Numbered from the stretch's first letter, positions 1 to 12,356 are shown. The stretch: DNA of 64,000 bases from Allolobophora icterica (GCA_963556255.1 OY744606.1:79469641-79533640); one strand, 5' to 3'. Notes: a model not told the origin generated them from the sequence alone. Made by a program: numbers and translations.

Positions 1-200
1 GTCAGTGTCAGTCAGTGTGTCAGTCAGTCAGTCAGTGTGTCAGTCAGTCAGTGTGTCAGTCAGTCAGTCAGTCAGTGTGTCAGTCAGTCAGTGTGTCAGT
101 CAGTCAGTGTGTCAGTCAGTGTGCCAGTCAGTCGGTGTGTCAGTCAGTCAGTGTGTCAGTCAGTCAGTCAGTCAGCCAAGCAGGCAGGCAGTCAGTCATC
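1..200. repeat. GTCA/GTGT microsatellite
   Basis: Runs of GTCAGTCAGT interrupted by GTGTGTCAGT from the window edge to about 185, decaying into caggcaggcagtcagtc. Open in all three frames as Ser-Val-Ser-Gln repeats, so its ORFs carry no weight. Confidence 0.95.
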
Positions 201-225
201 TACTAATATCAGCTATATAACAAAT

Positions 226-918
226 GAAGGGCTTGCAGCAATAACCAGGTATGTCCGATTTTTCGAGTTTTGGGAAAATGGCTTCAAAGATTTCACACTT
301 CAAACCGTTCTATCTAAGCCATTTTACGAGATATCGACAAGCTGTTTGAAGCACCATGTGAGTTATCACTGTCTTTCACGAAATTGTTACATAATGCAAT
401 GCAAAAGATAATATTAATCTTTTTTCATGACATTTTGCTTCATACCTGGTTATTGACACTCAATAACCCAGTATTAGGCAAAAATCATCTGCTGTTACCT
501 TATTCTTGCACCAAATGGTGACTAGCACACAGTACAAATTAATCGTGCAATAAGAAGGTAAGTCATCATAACTACATTAAAGTAAGGAAAAAATAACGCA
601 AAATCAGTGAATTTGTAGAGTAAGTAAGTGACAATAATCGGGTATGTCAAATAACCTGATTATTGCAGGTTTAAATTCAAAGATTACAAGAAAAAACGAC
701 AATTTTTGTTATCATACCGGGTTATTGCACTGGAGTAATGCTGCCGGCTGCTAAATACCATATGTCGACAAACTTTCTTATCCAAAAGTCAATTCAAAAA
801 TAATCAGATTTGCACCAGATTTGCAGGGTATATAGAATACAATATTTCAAACACGCTGGCATACTTTTTCACATAAACCAGGTATGTCGACATACCTGGT
901 TATTGAGGCAAGCCCTTC
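226..918. mobile_element. TIR element (693 bp) with ~30-bp inverted ends
   Basis: Left end GAAGGGCTTGCAGCAATAAC and right end (reverse complement) GAAGGGCTTGCCTCAATAAC continue into the shared CAGGTATGTC; 28 of 30 positions match. Flanks AAAT (222-225 and 919-922) may be the target duplication. Further inverted copies of the AATAACCAGG/ACCTGGTTATT core occur inside (about 443, 640, 711, 877). No transposase ORF; a MITE of unassigned superfamily. Confidence 0.75.
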
Positions 919-959
919 AAATGAGTCTATGTCTTTGGATTCTGAAGAGCTATCCTTCA

Positions 960-1110
960 TTACTCTACGCACACACACAAATACACTTCAAATACATACA
1001 TACCTACTTAAATATCTTACATATATACCTTTCATACATACATACCTTGCATATATACCTTACACACACATACATACATACATACGTACATACGTACATA
1101 CATATTATTA
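960..1110. repeat. CATA/CACA-rich microsatellite
   Basis: Interrupted catacatac and acacaca runs; low-complexity ORFs only. Confidence 0.85.
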
Positions 1111-1306
1111 TAATACATTTGAGGCCTGAACCTACCCGAGTTGGTTCTGTGGATTTTTTTTGTCTGGTACCAGTCTTATTTCCTGGATTTTGCCAGAAGC
1201 GCCGAGCAAATTTATTAGACCGTCCTGAAGAGATACAAACAAATTAACAACTCCATCATTGACTTCATTGTCGTTATTGTTATTGCAACCACCAATACCA
1301 CCACCA

Positions 1307-2156
1307 TCACCACTACAACCAACACTTCACCTCTAAGAGCATAACCACCAATGCCACCACCATCACCACTACAACCAACACTTCACCTCTAAGAGCATAA
1401 CCACCAATGCCACCACCATCACCACTACAACCAACACTTCACCTCTAAGAGCATAACCACCAATGCCACCATCATCACCACTACAACCAACACTTCACCT
1501 CTAAGAGCATAACCACCAATGCCACCATCATCACCACTACAACCAACACTTCACCTCTAAGAGCATAACCACCAATGCCACCATCATCACCACTACAACC
1601 AACACTTCACCTCTAAGAGCATAACCACCAATGCCACCATCATCACCACTACAACCAACACTTCACCTCTAAGAGCATAACCACCAATGCCACCATCATC
1701 ACCACTACAACCAACACTTCACCTCTAAGAGCATAACCACCAATGCCACCACCATCACCACTACAACCAACACTTCACCTCTAAGAGCATAACCACCAAT
1801 GCCACCATCATCACCACTACAACCAACACTTCACCTCTAAGAGCATAACCACCAATGCCACCATCATCACCACTACAACCAACACTTCACCTCTAAGAGC
1901 ATAACCACCAATGCCACCACCATCACCACTACAACCAACACTTCACCTCTAAGAGCATAACCACCAATGCCACCATCATCACCACTACAACCAACACTTC
2001 ACCTCTAAGAGCATAACCACCAATGCCACCATCATCACCACTACAACCAACACTTCACCTCTAAGAGCATAACCACCAATGCCACCACCATCACCACTAC
2101 AACCAACACTTCACCTCTAAGAGCATAACCACCAATGCCACCATCATCACCACTAC
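1307..2156. repeat. 56-bp minisatellite, ~15 copies, with higher-order structure
   Basis: Unit contains CTCTAAGAGCATAACCACCA, repeated every 56 bp. Two unit types differ at ccaccaccatcacc (A) versus ccaccatcatcacc (B). The copy order is A A B B B B B A B B A B B A B, so the right half follows a three-unit (168-bp) period. Confidence 0.92.
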
Positions 2157-2528
2157 TACCAGATAAGACAGACTAGATCAGATCAAATTAGATTAAACAC
2201 CGATTAGATTAAGACCACATCAGATTAGAACAAAAACTCAATGCACAACAAATCGTGGTGTACAGTAGAACCTGTATTTAGGGAATGCAAAGACACTTAC
2301 TGTCGTAATTCGACTGGGAATATTCGCGATGAACAGATTACTCTCTTTTTCGTCGCTGGCGCTGCAACAGAAATCGATTGTAACAACTCCAAGGTAGTAC
2401 AATGGTCAAACCAACTTGCAACGCGGTTGCAAACCTATTCTCGTAATCATAAACTCCAATTTTCTAAAGCTCCACTCTAAAGCTAGGCAGAGGGCACCGG
2501 CTTATTCACGAGCACTGAAATAAAAGAG
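2157..2528. other. Non-coding, gatcagatta-rich stretch and retrotransposon tail debris
   Basis: 2160-2230 is a degenerate (agatta)n stretch. Around 2490-2515 the ggcttattcacgagcactga string recurs in CR1-like tails elsewhere in the window. No gene seen. Confidence 0.5.
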
Positions 2529-2790
2529 GGGAGCACGGCAGTCTAGTGGTTAATGCACTGGACTGTCAACCCACAGGTCAGGGGTTCAAATCCCCTCCAG
2601 CGCTCGACTCCGCTTCTGCCCCCTAGCGAACTGAGCTACGAAACAAAGCACTGGTTATATACAGTCGCTTTGGAAGATCAGACCCCCTTGAGGGATATAA
2701 TGGTCGCCGGCTCCTGCATTCCAAGGCTTAGGAAAATGAAGTCAGATATGCTTCTTACCTGAGGTTGCCTCGAAGGGTTGCCTTTTTAGA
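2529..2790 (+). mobile_element. tRNA-derived SINE, family 1
   Basis: tRNA-like head with A-box region (tctagtggttaatgcactgg) and B box (GGGTTCAAATCCC), then a body ending with the tgccttgagg-like segment shared with copies near 30.1, 38.5 and 45 kb. Not a functional tRNA: no acceptor-stem pairing or cloverleaf. Confidence 0.75.
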
Positions 2791-2879
2791 TTGCTCACTG
2801 TCTTAGAAAATTAACGAATACAAAGGGAAGACTTCCAGCAAAAAGGCTAAAAGAAAGGCAGCAGAGTGATGATAGCATT

Positions 2880-3012
2880 ATATGTACTTGGAAAGGTACA
2901 TGGAAAGAAGGTACAGGTACCTGGAAAAGTACCTGGAAAGAAGGTAACTGGAAAGAAGGTACCTGGAAAACAGATACCTGAAAAAAAGAACCTAGAAAAA
3001 GGTACATGGTAA
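2880..3012. repeat. GGTACCTGGAAAG minisatellite
   Basis: About ten degenerate 13-15 bp units (ggtacctggaaagaa). Translates as FQVP repeats on the minus strand, which is not evidence of coding. Confidence 0.85.
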
Positions 3013-3384
3013 AAAGGCTGATGCTCCCTGTGCTTCCAATGGTTGTTTGGAATGAGATCAGACACCTCTGAGTAGTTTTTTCCAACACAGGTGCTATATA
3101 AATGTGCAACAACAATAACGCTCATGGTGAGCAGATGTCTATGCCCTATTCGCAACATTCAAAACTAAAGGCGTCTGCAAGTGAGTAAGATACGAACTCC
3201 GATTCCGAGCCCTCTCTTCGCGTGACGACCTTGCTCGCTCGGTACATGTTGCTCGTCTTAAAATGATCTTTCAACGGGTCCCAATCCCCTGGCAAGTCAG
3301 AACTGAAAAACAATTACAAACACGCTTGGCAAACAGGCGATCAGAGATCTGCAAGCAGCAGATTATAAAAGACCATTCAACTGT

Positions 3385-3670
3385 AATTAGTAACTTCTAT
3401 TGCGCCGGTGTCTAATGCACAAGGCATCAACCAATAGCACACCAAAACCAAGCCGTATTCGGGTCAATATCCAGAAGATCAGTCTGTAAGACATAGAGGC
3501 AGCCTATGGTGGAAAAGTAATTTGAAAGAGGAAAGTCTTAAGGTGAGAATTAAATGACACAAGCGACTGACTAGAGTGCACAGACCAGAGAGAGATTTCC
3601 AAAAAGTAGGTCCAGCAACTGTAATTGAAACTGGGAACTTATAAAGCACCACTCTGATAAAAATCGTCAA
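3385..3670 (-). pseudogene. CR1/L2-like retrotransposon 3' end relic
   Basis: Minus-strand VSITVAGPTFWKSL then LSSFKLLFHH is the degraded RT C-terminus (AGP.IWNSLP family block), followed by a tail with gcgcaatagaagttac. Related tails occur at 29.4 and 33.0 kb. Confidence 0.6.
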
Positions 3671-5564
3671 AAAGCGTTCCTGGCCTGATTCCCTGAACTA
3701 ATGGGAAATATTTGCGGTCTTTTTAAGCGTTTGTAGAAAAGAAACGTAGACAGAGAGCAAAGCTATTCAATCTTTATTTTATTAATTTTATTTATTCATT
3801 CAGTTATTTATTTCATTATTTCCCATGTCCACACCTTCGGACAATCTCCTCCATTTTTTGTCGTATGCCATATCCCAAAATTCGTATTTTATTTATTCAT
3901 TTTAATCAATTATTATTTTATTAAGCATCAATAATTAATATCTAATGAGCAAACATCATTCGATGTGAGTGAACGACTGTTCAAGACCCCTACCATCCCC
4001 TAAGACTATCTTAGGGGAGGAGGCTCAAAAACTGTACTCTGAGTAACAAAGTGAGCATTCAAAACAATAGACTAATGTGTCCCATTATTATGACTATGAC
4101 TGTGAACTAAATAATCATTTCTACGGGCCTCTGACGAGTCTTTCAGGAAGTGGCGCTATATAAATTTGCAATTACCATTACCATTCTTACAGGCAACAAC
4201 TACTTTACACGCAGTGTGCCAGTGCATCAGAAGCCACAAAAACCCAGATTTAAAGATGTGAAATACTTACGAAGCCATTTTCGTTGTCAAGACCAACGTC
4301 TAAAACCAAACAGAATTCTCTCAACTTTTGATATGAACAACGTGCCACTGTAAAAGGGTTAAATAAATACACAGAAAGAGGCAAAATACTTTTAGAATAA
4401 AAATATCTGGCCAATTTTAACACGGATGATATTCAACAGAGATTCGGAACTTTTAATTTTATGCATTCAATTCACAAACATACTTTTACTTGAGCAATAT
4501 CACTGACGAGAACTACTTGAGTTGATTCTATTTTACTTATTCTGTCACTGGGTTCGTAGCAAATCCCCGAAACCCAAATCCCAGAAACAGAATTACCACT
4601 TAATCCCTGAAAGCAATTTTCTAAGACTTTTTTATCTAAGTAAAAACAAAATTATTTGCGCAAATCCACCTTTTAGAGATATTTCCGAAGATACTCCTCA
4701 AGATATTTGCCAACTACTCCATACAGTTTTCAGGATTCGAACCCTTGGTAGAAAAATTGTTTTCGGAAATTCGGTCAATTTTTCATTTTCACCACTTTCG
4801 GATATATGGGTTTCGGGTATCTCGACCACCCAGTGATTTGAAGAGGAATGGATAACGATTAACACGCAAATGAACTAAAACCTAGAGTACGACCCAATAA
4901 ATTTACTGTCCAGTTAATAACATGACGCCTGCATACGTACTAGCGGAATGATGACTGAAAAACTGAGGCCTGCCAAATTCTGTATGGTCAGAAATTATTT
5001 TGGGATTTCTAGCGAATGACCGCGTGTTTCAAGGCAACCTGCCAAATATCGCCAAACAATACACCAGCGACTTAATCGCTTCTATACACATTTGCAAATT
5101 TGCAAAGAATAAAGAAAATATAACGAATCAATTTTAACCCCTTTCAGTGGCAACCGTAAAACTTAATTAATCGAATTTTTACCAATTCGGATACTTTTAT
5201 TGCACTAGCTACCGCTCTTTATTTTGTTAACCTCGTACATAGACTATATATTACTAGTTGCAAGCGAGATGCACAATAAGCAGAATTACGTAACGAAACT
5301 CTTGCATTGCCATTTTATAATAAAATTCAGTACAACTGTAATTTTTATAATGCCCTTCTTACAAAGATAAGAAAGTGAATTTAAGTCGAAAACTTGCCTA
5401 AACATAGCAGATTAACGTAAACTGTAAGTGTAATTGAACATTTATAAAAGCGCTACTCATGGATGCGCTCTCGACAGTGGTGCCCTGTGCTTGGTCTTCG
5501 AGTAGCGCTTTAGAAGTTTGGAGATTATGATTAATTTAGTAGACACCTTTTATAGCAGAAAGAA
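3671..5564. other. AT-rich non-coding region
   Basis: No supported gene. Contains retrotransposon tails with tggcgctatataaatttgca at 4152-4172 and agtagcgctttagaag near 5500. A T-rich tract lies at 3770-3920. Confidence 0.5.
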
Positions 5565-5835
5565 GAGCAATTCCTTAAGCTAGCCCTCGAGGTAGACATA
5601 GGTATGAAACGCTAGTGACTTCATTTTCTTAGCCTTGACATACAAGGGCATGTGGTCAGTCCTCTCCCTTCATCTTTTTACCGACGGTGTACGGTCGGTG
5701 TACTCATTATACCTGAGTTGGCTAGGGAGCTGAGAAATCTCTAAACAAATTTTCTGCCCTGGCGGGGATTTGAACTCCTGACGTCTGGGTTGACAGTCCA
5801 GGCCTCTAACCACTAGACTATCACGTACCATATGC
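5565..5835 (-). mobile_element. tRNA-derived SINE, family 1
   Basis: Reverse orientation; the tRNA-like head is at the right (GGATTTGAACTCC, the B box reversed, near 5767), with body marker cttcattttcttagcc near 5617. It abuts the hAT target site at 5864. Confidence 0.75.
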
Positions 5836-6316
5836 AGGAGGACACCAACGTAACAAAATTAGCATTACCTCCAGAGGCGTAGCTAGGGGGGGAGCAGGGG
5901 GAGCGGCCGCTCCCCCTGAGACCATTTTCCAAGATGTGGGGCCTTTTCCACAGTTTATTTATTCCAATCGTTCACAATTTATTTATTCCAATCGTTAAAT
6001 TGAATTTTTATTATTATGATCATTACAACACGATTTTCAACGTGAGTAGTGTACCGACCGTTAAAATACGGTATACGCTCTACAAGTTGGACCTATGTCT
6101 TTGTTTAGGCATATCTTTGAAAATTTAACGTGTAGAATTCTCTCTGGGTAATATGGAGATTCATATTGTCAACCCCGATAGGGTCAAATGCATTCACTCG
6201 TGTCGGACTGTCGGCTAATTGGTATCGTATTCCCTTTACCAGCGGTTCTTGTGTTGTTTTTAGCCGATCGATGCGAGATAACAGGTCTGGCCGGGGAACC
6301 GGGTAGTCAGGACGTT

Positions 6317-6673
6317 ATTGCCCTACTCAGAAGTGTGTGTATATATATATATGCATATATATGTATGCATATATATACACACAAATATATATAAACATAT
6401 ATTATTGACACTGGCTGGATCCACAGTCTCTGACTAAGTAATCAGCTTCTTCCCTTAGATGCCAGCTAACACACGTTCTGCCAGACTTTTTAAATATAGG
6501 CCTACCCCTCTAGCTTCGGAACCAGTCCCAAGCCTGGATGAAGGAGGAATGCGAATCTATTGATCTTTGTTGTCACACGGGTCGTTAAACTGAAACTTCT
6601 AGTACTACGCTGTGCGAGTCAGTCGGGCAGTATTGCACGAACGAAAAAGACGAACACTTCTGAGTAGGGCAAT
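6317..6673. repeat. Perfect 20-bp inverted repeat flanking 317 bp
   Basis: ATTGCCCTACTCAGAAGTGT at 6317-6336 is exactly complementary to 6654-6673. Probably a MITE inserted in the hAT; no convincing target duplication. The interior has a (TA/CATA)n stretch at 6338-6400. Confidence 0.8.
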
Positions 6674-7382
6674 TTCGTAGGAACTGTGAGGGTCGACTGC
6701 GTTGAGGGTTGAAAAAGTGAGCGCTGAATAAAGTCTATCTACGTAGCCGTTTCACGTGTGTTGTCTTGTCCCTGAACGAAACCGATTCGACCTTCGACTG
6801 GGAAGGTAGGTTTGCTCGTATTAGGCCTACTTTGAGGGAGGAAAATAGAGTAAGGGAATATTTGCGCAAATTCTTTACTCCAAGTCGGAAGCTGGTTGTA
6901 GTAGGCCCTAGCCTAATCTTCTAAAAATAATGACAGTAGCTTCTTTTATATTATATATAATAAGCTCAATGAGTAATATAATCAAATTGATAGTGTTCTT
7001 GTGTTTAACTTCCACTTTCAGTTTCGTGGTAATTAGGCTAAATATGATAATTCAATTATTAACTTTTTTCTTTTACGTTGGCTATGCATACCAAATAACC
7101 GTAACCCTGACGAACTTAGTAAAAGTTTAATTTGAATTCCATGAAAATATAACGTCTCCAATTTTTAATATTTACAGATGGACATTAGACATTTCTTAAA
7201 GAAACGAAAATTTAACTGACAGTACAGTGACTACATCCGTAGAGTCCGAACAGCTCAATTATGCGACCACTACTACTAGTAGTAACACTACCACCGTAAA
7301 GGCCCCCTCTCTCCGCTATTGGTCGATTATCAAAGCTAGAATCAACAACTCTCCAAGTTACCAATCCCGTTGAGGTTTAACC

Positions 7383-8040
7383 CAGCATGACGGTTGCGGA
7401 TACCCTCACACTCCACGAACTTCACATTGGACGCTATGTCGACCAAGCCATAACGATGGCCAATGACTTGAAGAACAAATTACTTAGGCCCACCGAGTGT
7501 TGGACACCTTCCAAATCGTACGTGTTTCCACGTTGTGACGGGAGGGTATTTCGAAGCGCATGGTTGAAAGAATACTCCCCATGGCTAGCCTACTCAAAAA
7601 TGTTAGAAGGCACCCTCTGTCCGCTATTGGTCGAATATCAAAATTTGGTCAGGTCTCTGGTTATATGCTGGAGGTATAAGGGTTGCTTCCCTGGTCTGGA
7701 GGTACTTGCTGGGATGCGCTCCAGCTTATCAGCGGGTCCTTTTCCGCCCCATGCTGGGAGTTCATGGTAGTCGCCACCTCCGATCTTCGGGCAAATTGGT
7801 ACTCATTGTGCCTTTTGCCCACTCAGCCACCATCATGCAGAACCGTGTTTTTCAGTGGTGGGCCCGACGGCATGGAACGGGCTTCCCGGATCTATGCCTG
7901 TTCCAGAGAACTCCCTCTTATACATTCTATACTCGATTGGAAACTGTCTTGTTTGGCCGTGCAGGAGTCGGGAGCACCTCTGAGTAGCCCCCCTGAGGAG
8001 GTGCTATATAAATCCTCGAATGAATGAATGAATGAATAAA
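7383..8040 (+). pseudogene. CR1/L2-like RT C-terminal relic inside the hAT
   Basis: Frameshifted fragments such as FRPMLGVHGSRHLRSSGKLV and a final GSTSE stop, followed by aggtgctatataaatcctcgaatgaatgaatg, match the end of the intact copy at 9.6-11.0 kb. Confidence 0.75.
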
Positions 8041-8904
8041 TAGCACAACTAATAGATAATTTGAGCATTTTACAAATGTGGCTTCGAAATTTAGTTGTGT
8101 TAATTACATGTAGATTCAAAGCATTTTTGCAACGTGAATGCCGATAATTATTTATTTTGGTAGTTGGGGCCTTTTTTCATGTGCTCGCTCCCCCTGGTGT
8201 TGAAACCTGGCTACGCCACTGATTACCTCATGGACCTTTTATGTGCTATGAATTGGGTCATATAAGTAGGACACTGAAATCCCAGAATTAAATCTGTTTT
8301 CATTATGAATTTCTGATAGTACTGGCTGTAACCCGTAAAAAATCACGATATGTAATTTTTTTATAGAAACTTTAATCCGTTGGCTGGCGTCAGGCATAGA
8401 GGGCCTACCGAGTCCCGACCCTCCGTGCGTGTATGAGGCGACCTTGGGCTGGCCATAATAAGCCCATAGCCCGAAGTTGCGCGACAGATGGAATAATGGG
8501 ACATCGGATATTATGTTGGTAGATTTCAGTTCTTTGTCTCTGTTTTTGAAGAAGTTTGTCTATATTTTGAAACACAATATTTTAACATTTCAAGAAATTC
8601 TGTCAAGTTTTGGGGGAGAGAGTGCCCTTGCTGCACCCCAGAGTCTACGCCTATGCATGCACAAGAGATTCTCTAACTTATTAGAATACTACCTGGATTC
8701 CCCAAACGATTCTGTTTTTTATAGTAAATTTGCTTGAAACAACTATTAATGATGCCTTGGGCATTGTGATAATGGCACAATAGAAGTCAGTAGATCAGAT
8801 TAGATTTTGGTTTCCTAGAGCTGCTAGGTTTCAACCAGGCTTAATCCTCCACTGGATCACAGTTACATACTGAATGACCTCAGAGAACTGACAGAACGAA
8901 CTGG

Positions 8905-8967
8905 ATCTAAGTAAAGCATTTGACACCGTAGATCATGGTATACTAATAAGGAAGCTGGAAAACTAAC
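8905..8967 (+). pseudogene. Reverse transcriptase fragment (catalytic motif A)
   Basis: Reads ELDLSKAFDTVDHGILIRKL then stops. DLSKAFDTVDH is the RT motif A block of non-LTR elements. Only ~21 codons survive. Confidence 0.7.
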
Positions 8968-9577
8968 TGAATTAGGCAGCGAATTCCGAAAGCCGAGCAC
9001 TGCTCAGGAGCATGAACATCAAGAGATACAATCACTTTCAACTGCTTCATTTTAACCTCAAGCCAACTGAACGTCAAATAAAGTTACATTAGTTCAGGAA
9101 ATATACACAAGAAAACACAAACCATGCCTGGCAAAAATGCATTTAGTCCCATGTAGTTAAATCATTTGTGCTATTTTTTCAACAATTCAAACGTTCAAGT
9201 TGTAGATAAATTAAACCCAAAAAGCTCTTTTCTTCCTAATGCATAACTCTGATAAACATTTCTTCCATCAATCTAACAAAACCAAGGAGTACCAACTTTC
9301 TTTCGCATGACTCTGTGACTGTCTTTCAAAAAAGACCCCGAAGTTCTTCAGGTCAACTCATTATTTTTTAAAACCGAACTTTACACAGAAAGATTAATGA
9401 GATTTGCACAACTTAACAAACTAAATGAAATTCAATTTCATTTCTTGCAAAATTTTCGATGATGTCTAACAAATTATTAAGCGACAGAACAGTGACAAGG
9501 CCAAATGATGGGAGGCTTCTGTATCCCTTTTCTCAAGCACTAGACACTGGCACAATAGAAGTTGCTAATAAATAATA
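8968..9577. other. Non-coding sequence between retrotransposon remnants
   Basis: No gene. Ends with a tail (cacaatagaagttgctaataa) of another CR1-like copy into which the next element inserted. Confidence 0.4.
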
Positions 9578-11016
9578 ATAATCAATCAATCAATCAATTA
9601 GACATTTATATAGCGCGCTCTTCAAGGCAACTATTCAGAGGCGCTCCCAGCCCAACCTCGACGAAAGAGAACAGCCTTAAGAGCAGAGAAGAAAGAGGTG
9701 GAGGAGTCTCGAGGGAGAGACCGCAGTCCAACAGGAAGGCCATTCCAGATAGTGGGACCGGCAACGGAGAATGCTCGCTGCTGCATGGTTGCAGTGCGAG
9801 CGAAAGGAACATGTAAGTCACCGCGGGCGGTGGAACGGAGTGAACGGCGACCAAGAAGTGCGGACGCTGGAAAACAGAGCTCACGTAGATAGAAAGGAGC
9901 GCGGCCAAGCTGACACTGCCAGACAATAGAAGCAACCCGGTATACAATGCGTTGCGAAAAAGGAAGCCAGTGGAGGACGTCACGCATGTAGTCAGACACG
10001 TGACCAAACTTAGGAATGCGCCCAACGAGGCGCGCAGCAGAGCGTAGAACGCGTTCAAGGCAATGCAGTCGAGTGTGAGGGAGACCAATATAGAGAGAAC
10101 AGCAGTAATCAAGTCGACAGGTAATGAAAGCATGAACGAGAGTAGCTGCGTGTTTGGGAGAGAGAGAGCGGGAGACCACACGGAGCTGACGTAACTGGAA
10201 ATAACAACCCCGGCTCAGCTGCGAAATATGCTGGGAGAGGGTGAGTTCAGAGTCCAAGGTGACACCAAGGTCACGGACAGAAGTGGAGAAGACGACATTA
10301 GGGAATTCAGTAGCAAGGCTAGCAAGATCAATCTTATCAAGTTGCCTGCGAGTACCCAGCCATATATATTGGGTCTTAGAGGGGTTCAGACGGAGGCGGT
10401 TAGAAGACATCCAGGCTACCAATGAGTCAGTGGAAAGGCACATAAGGCGGACTGCACTGGCGGCATCAGAGGCAGAGCAATGAGTGTAAGCCTGTACATC
10501 ATCAGCATAAAGCTGGTTAGACAGAGAGCAGGAAGTAAGAAGATGGCAAAGATCCGAGGTGAAAATAATATATAAGAGGGGACCCAAAACGGAACCCTGA
10601 GGAAGGCCGATCCGGACTGGGACCCAAGGGGACCTAGTGGAACCATAAATAACAGAAGATGAGCAGTTGTGTAAATAGGAGGCCAGCCATTCTAGGGGCT
10701 TTCCAGAAAGGCCAAAAGATGTGGATAGACGGAGGAGGAGGATGTCATGATCGACCGAGTCAAAGGCTGCTGTGACGTCAAAGAGTGCGAGCAGAGAGAC
10801 TTGGGAGCGGTCAATGGCGCCATAGAAGTCAGAAAGAAGCCGGAGGAGGAGGGTTTCAGTGGAGTGACCCTTACGGAAGCCAGATTGATGCACCGGAAGT
10901 AGGTTATTTCCATCAAGGTAAGCTAACAGTTGCTGAGCAATCAACTTCTCAATAATTTTAGAAATAATATGTGTAATAATAAAAGTGGGTAAATTATGAA
11001 ATTTGTGCAAATTCAT
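9578..11016 (-). mobile_element. 5'-truncated CR1/L2-like retrotransposon with intact 461-codon RT segment
   Basis: Open frame 11016-9631 covers the RT from SKIIEKLIAQQLLAYLD through LLALFDVTAAFDSVDH (motif A), LPQGSVLGPLLYIIF (motif B), QLYADD (motif C) to the C-terminal AGPTIWNGLP block and SASE stop. After the stop comes gagcgcgctatataaatgtc and a (ATTG)n tail at 9580-9600, typical of L2/CR1 3' ends. Endonuclease and ORF1 are absent. It has no internal stop, so the insertion is recent. It sits in the tail of an older copy. Confidence 0.9.
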
Positions 11017-12356
11017 TTGACGCTGTAGTAACGTACTCTAGGTACATACGTCATATGTACATCATAACATGTTAGCAATACAATACAATACAACTGTAAT
11101 TTGATAATGCCCTCCTTACACAGTTCAGAAGTGCACAATGTAATGCATGTGCACTTGTCAGATGCAAATAGAGACAACTTACTTACTTACTACACAAACA
11201 GAATAAATGACTGAAAACATCTGAGAAGAATATAGCTAAACATACTCGTGGCTGTATTGAAATCTGCACCAGAACTTATCAGCTATGCCAAGGACCATGT
11301 TACAACAATATATTCATGGAGTAGAAACAATATTATATCAAAGTTTAACAATCAGTAATTTAAATAAACCACATTGACCAACAACAGCTGAACGCAATAA
11401 GTCAAGCATCACCAGCCTCAAAAACGATGCTATTTTAACTGAGTTAACCATAGAATCAAAGAAAACAGACTTCATGTACTTGGGCAATTTTCAAAACAGT
11501 GTTTTACCACAAGTGGCAAGAGATTTGCAATTGTCTTTAAACAGTTTACGACCAGTTCTTGAAATAAGCATAAGTCCAGTGCTTCAAGTTCTCCGGAAGA
11601 TCAGAACAACTGAAGGCCCTCGCTACGTCTGCTGTTATCTTATCTCGACCGATCAGCATCTGCAATATAACAAGTTATATTTAACTTAACTCAGGCTGTA
11701 TTACTAAAAAAACTAAGAATCATGTGCAGGGCCAGCCTTATGCCTCATTGACGCTCCATGCAAAGTATATATTTTGGCATCCCTCTGACCCCCGCCTAAT
11801 AAAAATAATTTTTTTAGCCTTACATAGGAAAGCATTTTTAATTCAAATGAAAAATAATCATTGAAAAGATTATTGAACAATATGAAAACGTAAACACAAT
11901 TTTTTTAAACTGCACCCCTAAATTGTGGGGCTCCACGCAACAGCCTGATCCACCTACAGTTAAAGCCAGTTCTGATCATGAGGGTATCGAATCGGCTAGT
12001 GGGAACTTGTGGTTGCTTAAGCTAAAATTGCACTTACGACAATTTCTATAGCATTGTCAGTAGCAAACTACTTCTAGGATGCTTTTCACACACTGTCACT
12101 GTCAGTGCAAATGCTGCACAACAGAAAGAGATGAGACAGTCCTAAAATGAATGGATGCTCATACGAGTGTAAAGAGAACAGATAAAAAAACTGGATTTCC
12201 TATAAAGTCTTATAGAAGTCATAAGAGTGAAACGATTGAAGAATGCTGCACAGTTAGTAAAGAATGTAGCAGAGTTATAAGATTGATTTAAGCGATTGAA
12301 TAAAGATGAGAGAGGGAGGGGTCACCCAAATGCAGACAAGGGGTTACGCCCAGTAC
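11017..12356. other. Non-coding region
   Basis: A SINE-like fragment at 11075-11150 (caatacaactgtaatttgataatgcc) recurs at 19.3, 21.2 and 56.2 kb. The rest is AT-rich; no supported gene. Confidence 0.45.

Larger units (their letters stand above)
5872..8221. mobile_element. hAT-type element, 2350 bp, non-autonomous
   Basis: Left end CAGAGGCGTAGCTAGG, right end (reverse complement) CAGTGGCGTAGCCAGG; exact 8-bp target duplication ATTACCTC at 5864-5871 and 8222-8229. No transposase frame. Contains a 20-bp perfect inverted repeat pair and a CR1-like relic, so part of its length is later insertions. Confidence 0.88.

Noticed and set aside
5..411. Three overlapping ORFs of Ser-Val-Ser-Gln repeats
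   Set aside because: A GTCA microsatellite with no stop in any frame; no initiation context or conserved domain.
1307..2156. Possible CRISPR array
   Set aside because: Units are head-to-tail 56-bp repeats with no spacers, in an animal genome.
2529..2600. tRNA gene
   Set aside because: A and B boxes are present but the sequence does not fold with a paired acceptor stem and continues into a repeated SINE body; the same holds for the other SINE heads.
2795..3158. Minus-strand ORFs rich in FQVP
   Set aside because: Translation of a ggtacctggaaag minisatellite in two frames.
9606..10181. 191-codon minus ORF overlapping the retrotransposon RT
   Set aside because: Out-of-frame shadow of the RT ORF.
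11728..11965. Possible hAT-like element beginning cagggccagcc
   Set aside because: No matching inverted end or 8-bp duplication could be found.
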